Source: Eupeodes corollae (lineage: Eukaryota > Arthropoda > Insecta > Diptera > Syrphidae). Taken from it: a DNA stretch of 64,000 nucleotides. Both the position numbers and the translations under genes were made by a program. The number at the start of each line of letters is the position of its first letter. The stretch's first letter is position 1. The notes under the pieces were generated by a model. It was not told where the DNA came from, did not search any database, and was given only the letters and a program-made list of their open reading frames with translations. This document shows, one piece after another, positions 13,901 through 28,900 of the stretch. The DNA is taken from assembly GCF_945859685.1 (NCBI RefSeq), contig NC_079149.1, positions 39,521,136 through 39,585,135 on the forward strand, read 5' to 3'.

Positions 13901-16900
13901 CATAGAGACATTGAAGGGCAGGTATACATGAGTTAGATTTAGTTGCTAAGCTTTCCACAACCAAAATGAATGCTGTCTATTGTTTAAGTTATCTTATTTG
14001 TTTAATACAGTTTATCCTATATTCAATGTTATACGAGGGTTGCTACTTATATTTCTGGCCTAATAATGAAAAAAACAAGAATTTCGATTAAAATTTGTTT
14101 TATTGTTTTTCAAAATATTCTCCATGAAGAGCAATACAATTTTGCATGCTTTTAAACCAATTTTCGTAGCACTTTTTCCACTCCGACAAAACATAGTTTT
14201 TGAATGCATCAACGGCTTCTTCAGGGGTCGAAAAACGGTGTCCGCGATTTTTTTTAATGTGCGCGAATAAAAAGAAGTCATTTTGTGCCAAATCAGGACT
14301 GTACCGCGGATGACCCATTAATTCGATGCTTTGGCTGGTCAAACATTCCTTTGTTTGAGCCGATGTGTGAGAGCTTGAATTGTCATGATGAAGAATGTTG
14401 CGACTCTTCTCCTGCTTTTTTCGAATTTCTCCGATGAATGATCGTATACCAATCAGAATTGACAGATTTGCGTTGCTCTAACGCTACTGTCGCCACGTGA
14501 CCGGTAATGTCGAAGAAACAGCAACCAATTGCTTGGATGTGCTTCTTCCGCGAACAACTTTTGTTGGATTTGGCTCATCTTGGAGGACCCATACAGTCGA
14601 TTGCTGTTTTGTTTCGTGCTTATACTCATAGATCCATGATTCGTCACCTGTGTAGATATTATACACTGCCTTTGATGCACCTTGACCGTATTTTTTCACC
14701 ATTTCCTTGCACCAATCGACACAAGCCTTCTTTTGAGCGTTTGTCAGATTATGTGGGATCCAACGCGAACACATCTTTTTCGCGGCCAAATGTTCATGTA
14801 ATATTTTATTGATGGTAGTCATACTAAAGCCCAAAGAGGACTCTATCTCACGATATGTAACATGTCGATCGATATTTTGTGGCACAACAACCGATTTTGG
14901 ACGACCTTCAGGGCATTCATCATGGAGCGAACGACGACCATAATTGAATTCGTTATTTCAGTTTTGTATAGTGCTATAGGATGGTGCTTTATCGCTGTAA
15001 TACGAATTAAGTTCATCGTTGCACTCTTGTCTTGATAATCCACGTCAAAAGTTATGAAAAATTATCGCACGAAAATGTTCACGAGTTAATTCCATTTTTT
15101 GCCCGAGATGTATTTTTTAAGTAACTGTCAACAATACAAATCGCACTTAAATGAAACTTGTTCTGTATAACGTTATGGTTAAAAATGTCAAACATTTCGT
15201 TAAAAATGACAAATGGCGCCTGGCAACACTTACTGAAATATAAGTAGAAACCCTCGTATTAGGTGAACGAATTAACAGACTCTAGAATTGTCAACATATA
15301 GCTGTCCATGGGAGAAGAACGGGCTTTCTAGGTTCAACCGCGTCACTTTAAGAAGTGTTTAAGCGCCTTTGAGCCTTATTAATTGTCATATAGTTACTAA
15401 CTTTAATGGTAATTTTAAGCCTTTTTGATTTGGAATGGGATATCTATGAATTCATTCCACTTTTTTCGGGCATCTCAAGTCACTCAAGAAACTCTACTGG
15501 GTATGAAGAGCTCTGTTCTGAGTCCATGAATGTGTTTTTTGACAAACACTCCCTCATATCTCCTCCTACGTCATCCAATATGTTTGAAAAAGAACCCGTT
15601 TAAGAAGGACCCGTTTAAGTCTTCTGGGGATATTAAAGAGGAGCTAGACTTGCCTATCTGTGAAAGAACAGTTGGGAGACGGCTTGAGGAGCAGTATCTC
15701 TTCGGAAGAAGTCCTAGGGAAGTACCACTTTTTACCAGAAGACACCGACAGAATAGAATAAAATTCGTCAAAGACCATTTAAATTGGGTAGGCCCAGATA
15801 ATGGACAAACATGGCGAAAGATTCTACGGTCCGACGAAACAAAGGTGAATTCACGACGTCCAAAAAATGCTGCACATCAACAACGAAAACGGTAAAGCAT
15901 GGAAGTGGAAACATCATGGTGTGGGGATGTTTTTCGTGGTACGGGGTAGGTCCAATTTATCGTATCGAAAAGAAAAAGGAGGTTATGCTTTCCTATGCCG
16001 AATATGAAATGCCGTTGATGTGGAAGTTCATGCAAGGCAACGACCCGTACAATACGTTTCGAAAAGCCAAAAGCTGGATAGAAGAGAAAATGATCGATAT
16101 AGTTGTCGATTTTGTCTGAAAACAAAACATTTAAGTTTTTTGCGTGTTACTAAGAACCATAAAAATGGTCCTATTGTTTTGTCCATCACTGTATATTGAA
16201 TATCTAGTATTTCGGCGGATCTGCTCGAAAATACTTGGAAATGAGTGAAAAGTAGCTTGTAACACTCTTCACCCTCGTAACTACATCCACTTAAAAAATC
16301 AAGTCAAAATATTGCTTCGTTGCAAGTGAAGGACGGAAAAACAAACAAACAAGCAAACTGACTTTTTCATTTATAATTTTAGTATACCATTAATTTTACG
16401 ACCAACTTCCTATCTCCCTTTGTCGTGTCAAAAATTCTGTTATAATGTGTTTCATTTTGTCCTTTAAATAGCTATGGAATCAGCTCTGGTTATAGCTAGA
16501 AAACTGGGCCACACCAAAATCACAGGAAAATGCTTCAGCCAGAATCCAAGCAATGGCAAGGAAGTTATAATATCAGAAGACACAGTTGATATACATGTAG
16601 TGCCTTTATTGAATATTCAAATTAAAACACCTCTCGTTCGAATCAAAAGCGGTGCTGTTATGCCTGCTTTTATTTGGGGTGAGTCTCAATTCGTCTGTTT
16701 TTTTTTAATTTTAATTTTTATTTTTAAACCAAATAATACATTGTTTTTAAAGGACTTAATGACTTATCGCCGATGGTCCTTGGAACACTAGAAAATATGC
16801 GTGTTATTTGGTCCAGTAATCAACCTGATGTAATTGATATTTACAACGTCTTTTCTGAAGCTGGTAAGTATTGAAACTCAAACTCAAATTAAAATTCCAC

Positions 16901-19900
16901 GTGGCTATTCGATACAGATTGTACGTACAAATCCACGTACAAGCTCACAAATATCCACATAACAAATCAGTTCTCCGATGATCTTGAATGGTTGAGCTTC
17001 GTTTCAAGAACAGATACGGAACTAACAATATCTATATAAATAACAAAATTGTTTGTCAAATAGTTCAATTAATTTCTCTCTTCTCCATCGCGTTCTCGTT
17101 GTCTTTGTTGTACATAGGAATCGAATACTCTGACAAAGATTTAATATCGGTACGCATCAAAGCCCTTAACCCGGGTAAGGCTAAAGTGCAAGCAACAGTC
17201 ATTCTTCCATCTGGACAAAAACTTACTGCTAGCGTTGAAGTTGTGGGTAAGTCCCTCATCTGATTCAAAAATAATAATACTTATCAAAAGAAAAAAAAAA
17301 GACGAATGATGTTTAACTTTGCCTTCTCCTCTTATTTTTCATTGATTCATTTCTATTAAAAAGTTTTTAAAATGCTTGAACTGGATTCACCCAAACGGAT
17401 AAAAATGGACTCGATCCTCATTGCGCCACGTAGCACAATACAACTGAAGGCTAATCTCGATGACGTTGTCTACAAGCCGGATTCGGATGCTGCCAATGGA
17501 ATTGTCCGAGTATCATCGGATGGCATTGTCCGTAGTGGTGATACCCTAGGACGAGATTTGATAATTGTATGTTATTCACTCACCCACTCCGATTGTCTGT
17601 CTATATCTCTGTCTGTCTGTGCATTGTGCTGTGCATCCCATTTATCTCTAGAGAAACATCTTTCTATTACTTCAGAGCAAAGCACAGTGCAGCACACAGC
17701 AAAATTACTTTTAAATTTTCGTTTTTTTTTTATGTTTTCTTTAATCGGATGGTGTTTTTTTTTTGTCTCTTCTTTTTCTTTTCTCTTCTTCTTTCGTCTC
17801 TCAGGCCCGCACCTACGAACAAACTTTACCAATTGGCATCGAAGTGAAAAACGTTCAGTACATTCTAGCCTCATTGCAATATCCTTCGATTAAATTGAAA
17901 CAAACGGAAGAGAAAATCCCTCGTGGAATGAATTTTGTGCTGAAGGTTTCGCTTCACGATAATCTGGGCAATGAATTCTCTCACAATATCGAAGATGTCA
18001 ATGGAATTAAATACGATTTGTCGCACAAGGATATTGTTGATGTACAGATTGGAAATAATTTGACAGTTGCGGTAAGTGTGTTGTTTGTTATTGAGGAGGT
18101 TCTTCTGGAAAATACTCCTACATATACCAATAATAATTTAATCTTATATTTTATTTTTATTTACTCACTATCTATATATTTGTATATAACTTTAAATTAA
18201 GCAGGCACGTGTTTCTAAGATATGATTAATTCATTTAAACATGTAAAGAATCACACAATTCTTGGAAATTTAAGATTTAGACAAATCTTAAAAGTTTTTC
18301 AGATCAGTAGTGAAGTGGAAGACTGTGTTTTCGTAGTCATTGATATATAAAACTTTATAGCTTTTTTGATAGCTGTTCTTCAATTTCCATCAATTCTGAA
18401 GTTAAATATTTGAAATGGTTACTATTGTGTTGTATAAATAATAATATAATATAAAAGTCTTAACTTCCACTAACACGTTTATTTATAAAGTCAATGAAGA
18501 AATTTGTTTGGCATCAAATATTAAATAGAAATGAAAAATTAAGTTTAAATTCCTGCAGAAAGCTTAAAAAGTTCGTCAATTTTGATAAAGATAAATGAAA
18601 TCTTAAGTAGAGAAGAAAATTCTCGATTTTTTTTCAACTTCGAGTAAGAAAATCATATTAAAGTCAAAGACAGTTAATTTCAAGAATTCCGAAAAAAAAA
18701 CGATTACTTATTTCTTTTGTTATGCAGTTAACGCAATTCTTCGTGTACCAAGGGTGGCTAAAGTTTGTATTTCTTGACTTCTTTAAAAGTTAGATTTTTT
18801 TCTAAACAATTGTTAAGGATCTTATACGAATTTGAAACTGCTTCGTCAATATTAGAAAATGCTAAAGTACCAGAAATTCCAGAAATGGTTAAATCTTCAG
18901 CCAATAATTGCAAATTGGATCTTCTGAAGTCAAAATTATATAAGCAATCAATGGAATTACTGTGTTCAGTAAGGTGATTACTTAAGTCTAGAAAAATGTC
19001 CAAGGGGGTGATATTTATTAATATTAGTAATTCCTGATCTAGATTCTAGAACAAGAGTGCTTATAGCGTTAGAAAAAAATACTAAATCGAGAATTCCATT
19101 TTTTGAGTTTTTAATTAAGCTTGATTGCTGTAAGTCAGTAAGAAGGATTTTATTGACAAGAGATAGTTCCAATTGTGAAGAAGAAAGTGAGGCTTCATGG
19201 CAGGATCCGTCTTAGGAAGGAATCCAGTCAATGTGAGGTAAATTAAAATCACCTAGAAGTAAAATATTGATAAGAAAGTCTAATAACAAGGAGAGTTCGC
19301 CATAAACAGACTCTAAACTTTTTGGAGGAATATAAACATTTAAAATTAAAATAGTCTTAGTCTGTAGCATTAACTTTACATAGACCAGTTCAATTGACAG
19401 TTCAAACGGAAAAAATACAGAAACACCTCGGCCTAAATCCTTTGCATTACCAACATTATGATCTTTTCTGTAAACTTCGAACTCTTACTGAAATCAGAAA
19501 AGCTTGAACTAAGCCAAGTTTCTGTCAAAACGAATACGTCGTGTGAAAACGATTGGGAGTTAAGAAAAATGTCAGCAGTCTTACTACGAAGTCCCCTTAC
19601 GTTTTGGTAGAAGAGGGCTGTTAAATTTTTTGACTTGGTTTTCAAAGAAACACCTCGTTTTTGACTTTGTGTAAATTCTTTGACAAAGTCTCTGCGGGCC
19701 ATATATTCGTATTGCAAATGGAAATGAAGAATGTAGGATTCGTTACTATTTTGACAGAGGAAACAAAGGTATTTGGTTTAATTATCTTAGTACACATAAT
19801 TGAAGAGCTAGAAGGTATGCTCTCCGTAGATACTACATAAGTGCGAAGTTATATCGTCTGGCGTTGTTACTGGGTCCAGATGAGATACATAAATAACTTT

Positions 19901-22900
19901 TGGCTTGAAGACAGCTTTGATAGGGACGGAATTTTCAATTACTCTAACGGAGTCCCTACTGGGAGCTGAATTTAAGTCAGAAATTTGAGGTATATGGGGG
20001 GTTCCGGTGGGATCTGTAAGTATTGGGGTGATGGTGACATGGGTTTTTTTTGAGGGGTGGGGGGTAGAATTTCTGAGAAGCTCATAGTTTTCTCGACTTC
20101 TTTTCTTAGACTTTTTCTTTTGTTTGTCAGGTTATTCTTTTTTTTCTGCGTTATTAACACCAGAACCTGATTGCGCGGGAATATCTTCACCTGCAGAGGA
20201 GAAATTAGAAGGAATATTGGGTTGTCGTAAATCATTTGGCGAAGTAGAACTATCATCCATGATGTTGGTTACATAGTATGCTTTTAAGTTGCAAACTGCA
20301 GTGTTGCATGAGGTGACAGTACCAGTAAGCAACTTTCGAATTGGCTATTTTTTCAATAATGGTAAAGATTACCACAAGGTCCGAAACAGGCAAATAGGGG
20401 ATTATTATGGGAACCCTCTTGGAAGTTATAATTATAACAATTCATATTTTACAAAGAAGTGTTAAAAGAAAAAAAAGATATATTTAATAAAAAAAAAATA
20501 ATAATAATCAAAGGGCGGAGTTCGTATCTAGGTGCTTCAACAAGAGTCTCAACTAATTCACGCCCTTGCTTGTTTTTCGGTATTCAAAAAATTGTCCGAT
20601 TACGATCGAAATCGTAAAAGGCCTGAAATAGCTGCCAATGGGGTGAAAGCAGCCAAATTCATTTTTTGGTCTCGAAAGTAAACCAGAATTAAACATTATA
20701 AAGCTTGAACTTTGGACTACAACGAACGGGAAGATCTTAGCATGCGATTCTTTTGAGGTAATTTGTAAGTACTTTTCGTAAATTTTAGGCGGTATTTCCC
20801 CCAGAAAAAAAAAAATAAACGTCAAATCGTATGATCTTAGTGGCCAATTGACGTCACAAAAGAGACACAATTATGGAACTACGAAACTTCTTAAGCATTA
20901 ATCCCATATTTGTCTGTGTTGTTTGACTTTTTAGCCATCTTGAGGAACTACATGATTTTCAATCACCAGTCAAAATGTTGTGGATGACAAATTAAATTGC
21001 TACAAACGCTGCCGCACAGCGTGGTATTTTGTTTCAAATCTTGGCAATTTTTCAAATCCAATTTGTACCAAATGACTAAAAAGTTATTTGAAAGAATAGA
21101 TTAAAATTTCCTTAACAAGAGTTGTTAAACACACAAAATTTACTCGTCTGGAACTTCCTTGTCTCATCGACTCCAATTCCTTTATATTGAACCTCGCATT
21201 TTAACGGAGAACCCATACAAACGTTGAGATATAATATATTATATCGCAAGATTTTCCTAAGTTTTTCATCTGAGCTCAAGACCAAAAACTGGAAATTAAC
21301 TTTTACAGACGGATCCAAAATCTCAGAAACTACAACTTTTGCAATCACAAATGAAGATGAAAGCACGGTACTTTTTAGATTACGAGCACTTCCGCAAATA
21401 GCATTCACCTTAACTGCAAAAGCCTCTGCCATTTTTACTGCCATTCAAGAGGCTATAAAAGAAGGAAATGAGCACGTTATTTGTACAAACGGTCTGTCCA
21501 CGTTTAAAGCTGTTATAAATACCAACAACAACACCATCAATTTCATCAACAACATCCGTTCCTTATTGGTAAATTCAAACGCACATAAAATTGATGTGGA
21601 CCCACCCAAAAATAAAAAAAATTGCGATGTGGTTTAGTTATATATTTTATGGATGCAGGTACTTTTATGGTACTTTCCGCAACTTTTGTCCGCAGTTGCT
21701 TTTCGGAACTTCATAACCCTGGTGAAAGTTTTGGTCACAATACAACTTGTATCACTTTGGCCATATCAATATTTCCCGCCGTTTATTTACTCATCTGTGA
21801 CGTGTGTCATCAATGGACATACTTTTTCAACGTTTTGTCCCGTCACTTGATTTATTAGTTTTGTGCTTGGGCAAACATACCAATAATCAGTCATTTCTTC
21901 GATAAGCCGCTTTTTATTCGTATCCAAAAAACGTCTGTCAATTGCAGAGTTGTAATTTGGTTGGAACACCTTTAAGTTCATCTTCTTTCAAGGAGTCAAG
22001 GAGTCGTTGTGAGCTTCCTTTTACCAACTCATAAAGCTGGTTTCTGGTCATACTCAAGTTGTAATTACATTCATCTGGAATAATATAAAAATCTACTAGT
22101 ATAACGTCCTTTTAAAGGTTTTTTTTTAAAGGGTCTGTTTTTCTTAGAGGCATTTTTCCAGCCTGTCCCTAAAAAAAGGCGAATCCTCCTCTCTCTCTCT
22201 AACTACCTTCCAATAGCACTCACGTCCCTTCTTTCCAAGGTGATTTAAACGCTGATCAGCTCAAAAAATATCTTGAAGAACGAAAGCTTCTTAATGAACG
22301 GCAGTGTTGCTTTTATTGCAATAGGTGCACTGGTTATCTTATGGTTCATCTCACCGAACAATGGAACAAATCTTTACATCGTTTTGGAGAAAGTAAGATT
22401 ATTGCACTTGATATTTCCAAAAGCATTTGATAGAGTTTGGCACCAAGCTCTCTTATCGAAAATGCGTGCTTTTGCTATTGATGAATCTCTTCTTCGTTGG
22501 ATTACCTTTCTAACCGTTCAATACAAGGTGAACTGGATGTTTCTAAGTCCGAAATTCATAAAATAAACGTTGGTGTCTCCAGGGCTCCCTTTTGTCTTCG
22601 ACTCTCTTCCTTATATTCATAAATGATCTTATGTCTGCCACTTCTAATCCATTAAACTGTTTCGCCGACAGTACCCTCTTCTCATACTCGTTTCTAGATT
22701 CACATCCTTGTCCTTCGGATCTGGAATTTAAACAGAAGCGTATATTAAGCTCATTAAATTCTGATCTTGACAGCATAGTCCAATGGGGAATCAAAAACCG
22801 TGTAGAATTTAATGCTTCGAAAATTCAATACTGTCGTTAAAGCGTAACACACCCCGATGCCACTATCTATGAGTGGCACTTGCATCCAAGAAACTAATCA

Positions 22901-25900
22901 ACTGTCAGTACTCGGTATGTGCATCACAGATAATCTTTTATGGAATGATCATATAATTAATATTGCCAAAAATTCTGCCAGGTGCTTATGATTTCTCCGA
23001 CGATGCAAGAGTTGTTCACCCCTTCTGATCTGGCTGTAATTTACAAACCCTACATCCGTCCAAAGCTTCAATATAATTCGCATATCTGACAAGGTGCCCC
23101 TAAAACAATTTTAAATCTCTTGGACAGAATACAAAAAAGGGCTTTAAAAATGATAGGCGATAGAACTATAACCAAAGCATGTACATGCCTTTCGTTTTTT
23201 TTATCGATCTTTTTAAAAAACAATGTTCTGTCAAATTAGCCAGTTGCATTCCACCTCTTAAACGATTCAGTCGTAATACTCGCACTACCAGGAATCTCAT
23301 CAGTTTACCCTTGAGCTCAATTTCGGGCGTACTGTCACGTATAGAGATTCTTTCTTAAATCGCACATCGAGAATGTGGCCTGCTTTAGCCAACTCTGTTT
23401 TTCCCTTCCATATTGATGTTCTGAACTTTAAGACCAATGTGCACCGGTATATTAAATATAAACATATAAAGGGTACTAATAACCCCTTGAGTGCCTGTAA
23501 ATTATAAAAAAAGAGAGGCAGGTTCGGGCAAACTTTTGAAATGCCATATTGTTATACATATTCAACAGTTTAATAAAATATATGGTAGACTATCTAGCGG
23601 TATGTTGAGCATATTTTAAAACACACAGTGGCATAGTCTTTGGAAGAAAGTCTAGAAGAAAACTCAATACCGATGATACAGTCAAGGTAAAAGCTAAAAG
23701 CACAGAAAAATGCGCAGAATGTAATCTTGAAAGACACTGAAGGAACCATAAAAATTGCCAGCATAGTAGTTGGCCAAGTCGGAGTAATAAGTTTATATTT
23801 CATCAGCTTAAAATCGTATCGAAATGCGTCGGTAGACTTATTGAGCTAGGAAAGTACAACAAATTCATCCTTTATTGGATATCTTAACAGATTTCGTAGA
23901 AAAAAAGAAGCAAAGAGTTCTACTGTGGTATAAGAGAAAATTTGATAGTGAATCTATAATTTAGAATATCAAAATGAAAAAGGATAAATGGTGGAATATA
24001 GTAGCACACAATAGATCTCTTCGTCGCAGTGCATCACTCTTAATCTATTTATCATTAATTCATAACAAATCACCACAGCCTGAAATTTCGTTCAATTTTT
24101 TAATGAACGCTGTAAGTACATATATTTAATCCAGTTTTGTTAATAAATCATCAAATACCTAATGTACCCGTAAACGTAACGCTTCCTATTCTTTCTACAG
24201 ATCACTAAAATGTAGGTGGTGAGATTAGTACACCATAACACTAACACTCTCTGACCCCGTGTGGTGCAATATTGCACGGTGTCACATCATCGTCACCTCG
24301 ACACATGTTATCGTTAAGAGAAAGAGCTCTTTTAAAAAAATTACTACTTAAAGGTGTACCCAACTTGATAACGGATGATGTCAATTTCAACACGTCCGCG
24401 TCCTCGACGAACATAATTCGTCCTAGATTAATATTCCATGGTATTTTATCTCCTTTCTCTAGGGCATTCCAGTTCAGAAAAGGTACGAGAAGAAGAAGAA
24501 AAAGTAGTTAAAAAAAGGAAAAACAAAAATAAGATTCTTTTTCCAATTACTTTGCAGCAAGTTGCACCTTAGTTCTCGGTCACTACCACTGCCACTGCTG
24601 TACATGTAATCTGCTTAGTGTGTACCAGAAACGCCAATGTCCGCCCTCAGTGTGAACTAATCTCCAACCTTACGTGTTTTGAGTATAGTTTGTTAGTGAT
24701 TTTTTTTTTTTTTAGTTTTTATTTATTCGCCAAAAGAAATCTAAGTTACTGTGAAAAGTCCTTCCCTAAGCGGATATACGTCCGCTATGAACTCGGAATG
24801 TATATTGCACTTCTTATTTTTAGTTGGCTTTAAAAAATTGTTTGAAAGTGCTTATTTTTTTATTTTTGTTTTTCTTATACTTGTTATTTTTATTTCCCAT
24901 TTTTTTGATTTTACTTTCCGTAGATAAATCTTCCAAGGGAAACAAGCAACATGATTGCCATTAGTCTGAAGGACACAACCGGGGTTAAGCATGCTGAGGA
25001 TTACATCAAACTGTCGGTTTTGGAATCGGGAAACATCTTCCCAACTAAGGTAACCAAACTTTTCTATATTGCCAAACAGACTTAAGTAGGTTAGATATAG
25101 GGAGAGATGCATGTATCTTGTATCTCTTTGAAAACAGAAGCTAAAGAAAATACAAAAAATAAAGAAGAAAAATCAGAATCTTGAATCCCTTATATCTACA
25201 TAAACATACATACATATGTATGTGTATGTACTGTGTATATTTTTAGTTTTAATTTTTCTCTTTTCAACTTTGTGTATTCTAAAGGAAAAGTTCTGGAAAT
25301 TCTGATAGTGTCAAATCAAGGTGTTATTTAAGTTTATTTTCTTTTTTGTTGACTACACCTCCTTTTTATTAGCTTACGGTTCTCATTTGGTATAGTTTTT
25401 GCATTCTTCTTCTTTTTACTTTTTAATGCTGTTCAATGAGATAGAACGCGAACTACAAACATAACAAGTTTTCATTTTTAATTTATTTTTTTTTCTCTAA
25501 CTTTATTTATCATGGTGGTGTTCCGTTGCTGCTTCTGGTTCTGATTCTGGTGCTGTTGCTGTTGCTGTTACTGGTATTGCTGCTGTTGTTGTCATCAACA
25601 TCATCACGGTTGCTGTGTCCTATTTCATCTGGAATAGACAATCTTCTCAGTTGGTGACATTATCTGCTTCGATTCACCTCTAACTGTATCCTCGCATTGG
25701 TCGAGTTCTGATGAACGAATCGTTTCAATTGACAGGAACACTGGTAAGTTGAATGTTTTCTATTTCTCTAATTTATTTTGCTACTTCCGCTGTTTGTGAC
25801 GGAAATATTTTTCAAACTGTTGTCGATTCAGCGGAAATCAAATTGTCTTTCAAATGAAGTACAGGTTGATTAAAAATATTAATAGTATTTTTTTTTGTAT

Positions 25901-28900
25901 ATTATTAAAAATTAAATGATAGAATATGTCGCTTGGAATTTAAGAAATTTTAAGGAAATTCTATTGCATCTCTTGTAAACTATCATCATTTTTTAACAAT
26001 TGTTTGTGTCCTTTAATCTTAAACTGAAAACTTTTAAGTACATGCCCAGAAAGTTTGATAAATACACTTTCAATGTCATTGTTTTAGAACCTTTGAATAA
26101 TGACACTAAACAAGATCAGGAACCTTTTTATATTCTCTTAAAATGACTCTTAAATATTCCACCAATTATGGTTGCTTGGTGATTTAATCAAAGTTTAGAA
26201 ATTTATAAATTGCTAAAAAATTGTACTAAAATAAAACGACAGAAATAAAAAGATTTTAAATATGAGATTTTATTTTGAATAACCCACCAATTGGGCACCT
26301 GTCACATTATAATTTTTACATTTGACAAGCAAAACCATGGCAATACTTAAAATGGAACGATATATGTTTCAAAAAAGGTGAACATTTTGCAAAATTTAAG
26401 CATGTTTGGTACGTAACTTGTCGTGGGGCATATTTGTTGGAAAGGGTCTCCATCCTTTACGTATCACTGCTTGGTGCTGTTTTTGGCTTGGCGGTGGGAT
26501 TGGACTTTACTTTTTCGAAAGTGAAGTTGGTACAAATATTACGGGCACCAATCAGTGACTTTTTTGTGAATGGATGGATGGCCTCTCTTCAATTACTTTA
26601 AGATTATCAAAACCCCAAATACGAACATTTTGTTTATTCACTGTGAGAAATGTGCTTCGTCGATGATGCACCGCCTGTTGTTCAAGCACCCATTCGACGT
26701 ATCCACCTCGTTGTGAATGGTCAGCTGGCTGCAGTTGTTGTGTGAGGTGAACTTTATACGGTTGTAGGTGTAAATCAAATGCAAAATATACCATAATGTG
26801 CCGTAAGACAGTCCTCATTCCTGAGAACGACTGGACGAGGAATTGACCAATTTGAGTCTTTGGCAACACCTTTTCTTAGAGCAGCGATATTTTCAGTGGT
26901 ACTAGCAATACGATGATTCACAGACCTTACCAACGAATCCAGGCTTTTCAAATGTCTTCACAATTTTCCTAGCTGCTTGCGTAGTTGGATGATTATGTAA
27001 ACTATAATCTCTTCTTAAAGCACTTCTGTCACCATTTTCGTAAACAATTTGTATGCGTTGTGCGATAGTTACTGCTGGAACACAATGGTGTCGGAGTCGT
27101 AACTGAAATAGCTGTCAAAGTATTCAATGTACGCAAATGCAAATGTACTAACACAACGCGTCGCAACTGGAATCGGAGCCGTAGCCGGAGTCGGAAGAGT
27201 TGTCCAACTTTTAACTTTGACGTATGACACATGTGACGTGTTCCAAGTAAATAACTTTTTGATTATAGTTTTTCAATAAAAAGTGGAAAAGTATTTAAAT
27301 AAGTAACAAAAGTGAACCAACAAATATTTTCTAAAAATTTGATGTGGTTGTAAACTGCAAATATACCAAATAACATCAAAAAGCCGTACGACATATTGTG
27401 TGCGTAATTTTTGTGAAACGTACAACAACTTGTGACAGATTTTCCGACTCCAGTTACGACTCCGGCTCCGATTTTGCATTGTGTTCCAGCAGTTAAGCGA
27501 TCCATTTTCGTAAATGTCAGAATTAGTTTGACAGATCTGAAATTCAAGCCCTACACTTTTGAAACCGCTAAACGGATAACCCTTAGATCAAAAAAGTAAA
27601 AATCCTTTATGGTTGGGCTTCTTCAACTACATTGCTTTAACTAACCATTTCTATTCCCGCTATTTGCCTGATCCTTTAATACGAATTAAACGGAGCACAT
27701 GAAAGAAATATAGATCGAAGGGAGTTTATATTGAAATGCACGTTAAATGAAAGAAGTTGTTTTCACACAGAAAAGAAAACCTTCCTTTCAATTTTGAATT
27801 TTCTGAATTACCCTGTATTTAACCAAGCAAAAACGTCTATTGCCGCCTGTCCTAGTCGTAGACCAAAAAAATATCTTCTGTTACGACGTATTTTATGTAA
27901 TTGCTTGAAGTTGAATTTAAGTGTCCATTGATGTGGGTGGTTCTTTTTTTTTGTTGTTTGCTGTGTCAATTTGATTTGGAATTTACTTGTCTATTGGTGT
28001 GAATGAAATTCGATGAAATTCCGCATTTAATCATGAATGACAAAGTGTCAAGTTTATACGAATATATATACATATGTATGTATGTATCCATGCTATTTTG
28101 ATGGAAAGAAAGGTTAATATCTTGTACTCTTTTATTTTAAATATTTCATAAGCCAATATAAGGCACATACATTTATTCCTTTTGTTGTAGGTACAAAAGC
28201 AAAACAAAAAGAGTTTTCGCATGACAAAAAGAAATATGTATATTTATGCTAACGTTTACATATGAATGAACATATTTAAGGGTGTATGATGCTATTTTGA
28301 AGATTTTATTTTGAATTTGAAGTGAGAGTGTTAAGTGCCACAAATATTTAATACCAGTGACGGATCATGTGTTTTTGAGGCACTTCGATGTGTGTTTTCT
28401 TTTTCTAAATCTTGTCACTGGAATTTCCTTATTTCTACCTACAAAAATATTTTCTTTGTTGAATTCCAATCTGAAAGAGGATGTCTCTTCGTCTTTAGGA
28501 ACATAAAACAATTTGAATTATGAAATGTAGAATAAGCTTGGTGTGGGATACTTGCAATTTATTTTGATGTCTTTTTTGTTAGTGGAAAATTTATGGTTTA
28601 GTGAAAGAAGTAAAATATCATCAATAACAATAAGGGAGTTATAATTCAGTTCAAATTGGCACGGTTGGGTATGCAGTTATGTATGTCTTTCGAATTTTGC
28701 AGCATATTTTAGTGACACACAATAAAAGTCCTTGAAATAAGACTTCGAGACAGACATAATTTTAAATTAAGATTACTTAATAAATTATGATTTAAAATAT
28801 ATAAAGTATGTCTTTTGTCTGAGTCACTAACATAAATTCCCATTGAGATTTTGTGTAATAACAAAGAATCTCTATATTTGACAATTACTCCGATAAAGGC

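Larger units (their letters stand above)
21015..23630 (-). mobile_element. Transib copy 2, internally deleted and interrupted
   Basis: The left end at 21015 is CACAGCGTGGTATTTTG. 21065-21100 repeats the subterminal stretch gtaccaaatgactaaaaagt of copy 1 (3462-3482). 21670-22150 and 23521-23630 match copy 1 at 5450-5935 and 5940-6040. The middle of the transposase is missing. A LINE scrap lies at 21115-21640 and a second LINE at 22153-23513. The right terminus was not found. Confidence 0.7.

Noticed and set aside
17572..17874. Minus-strand 100-codon lysine-rich ORF
   Set aside because: It is the complement of the polypyrimidine tract before gp210 exon 14 and of exon sequence.
23594..23803. 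Minus-strand ORF near the right part of Transib copy 2
   Set aside because: It has no similarity to Transib protein blocks and overlaps non-coding element sequence.
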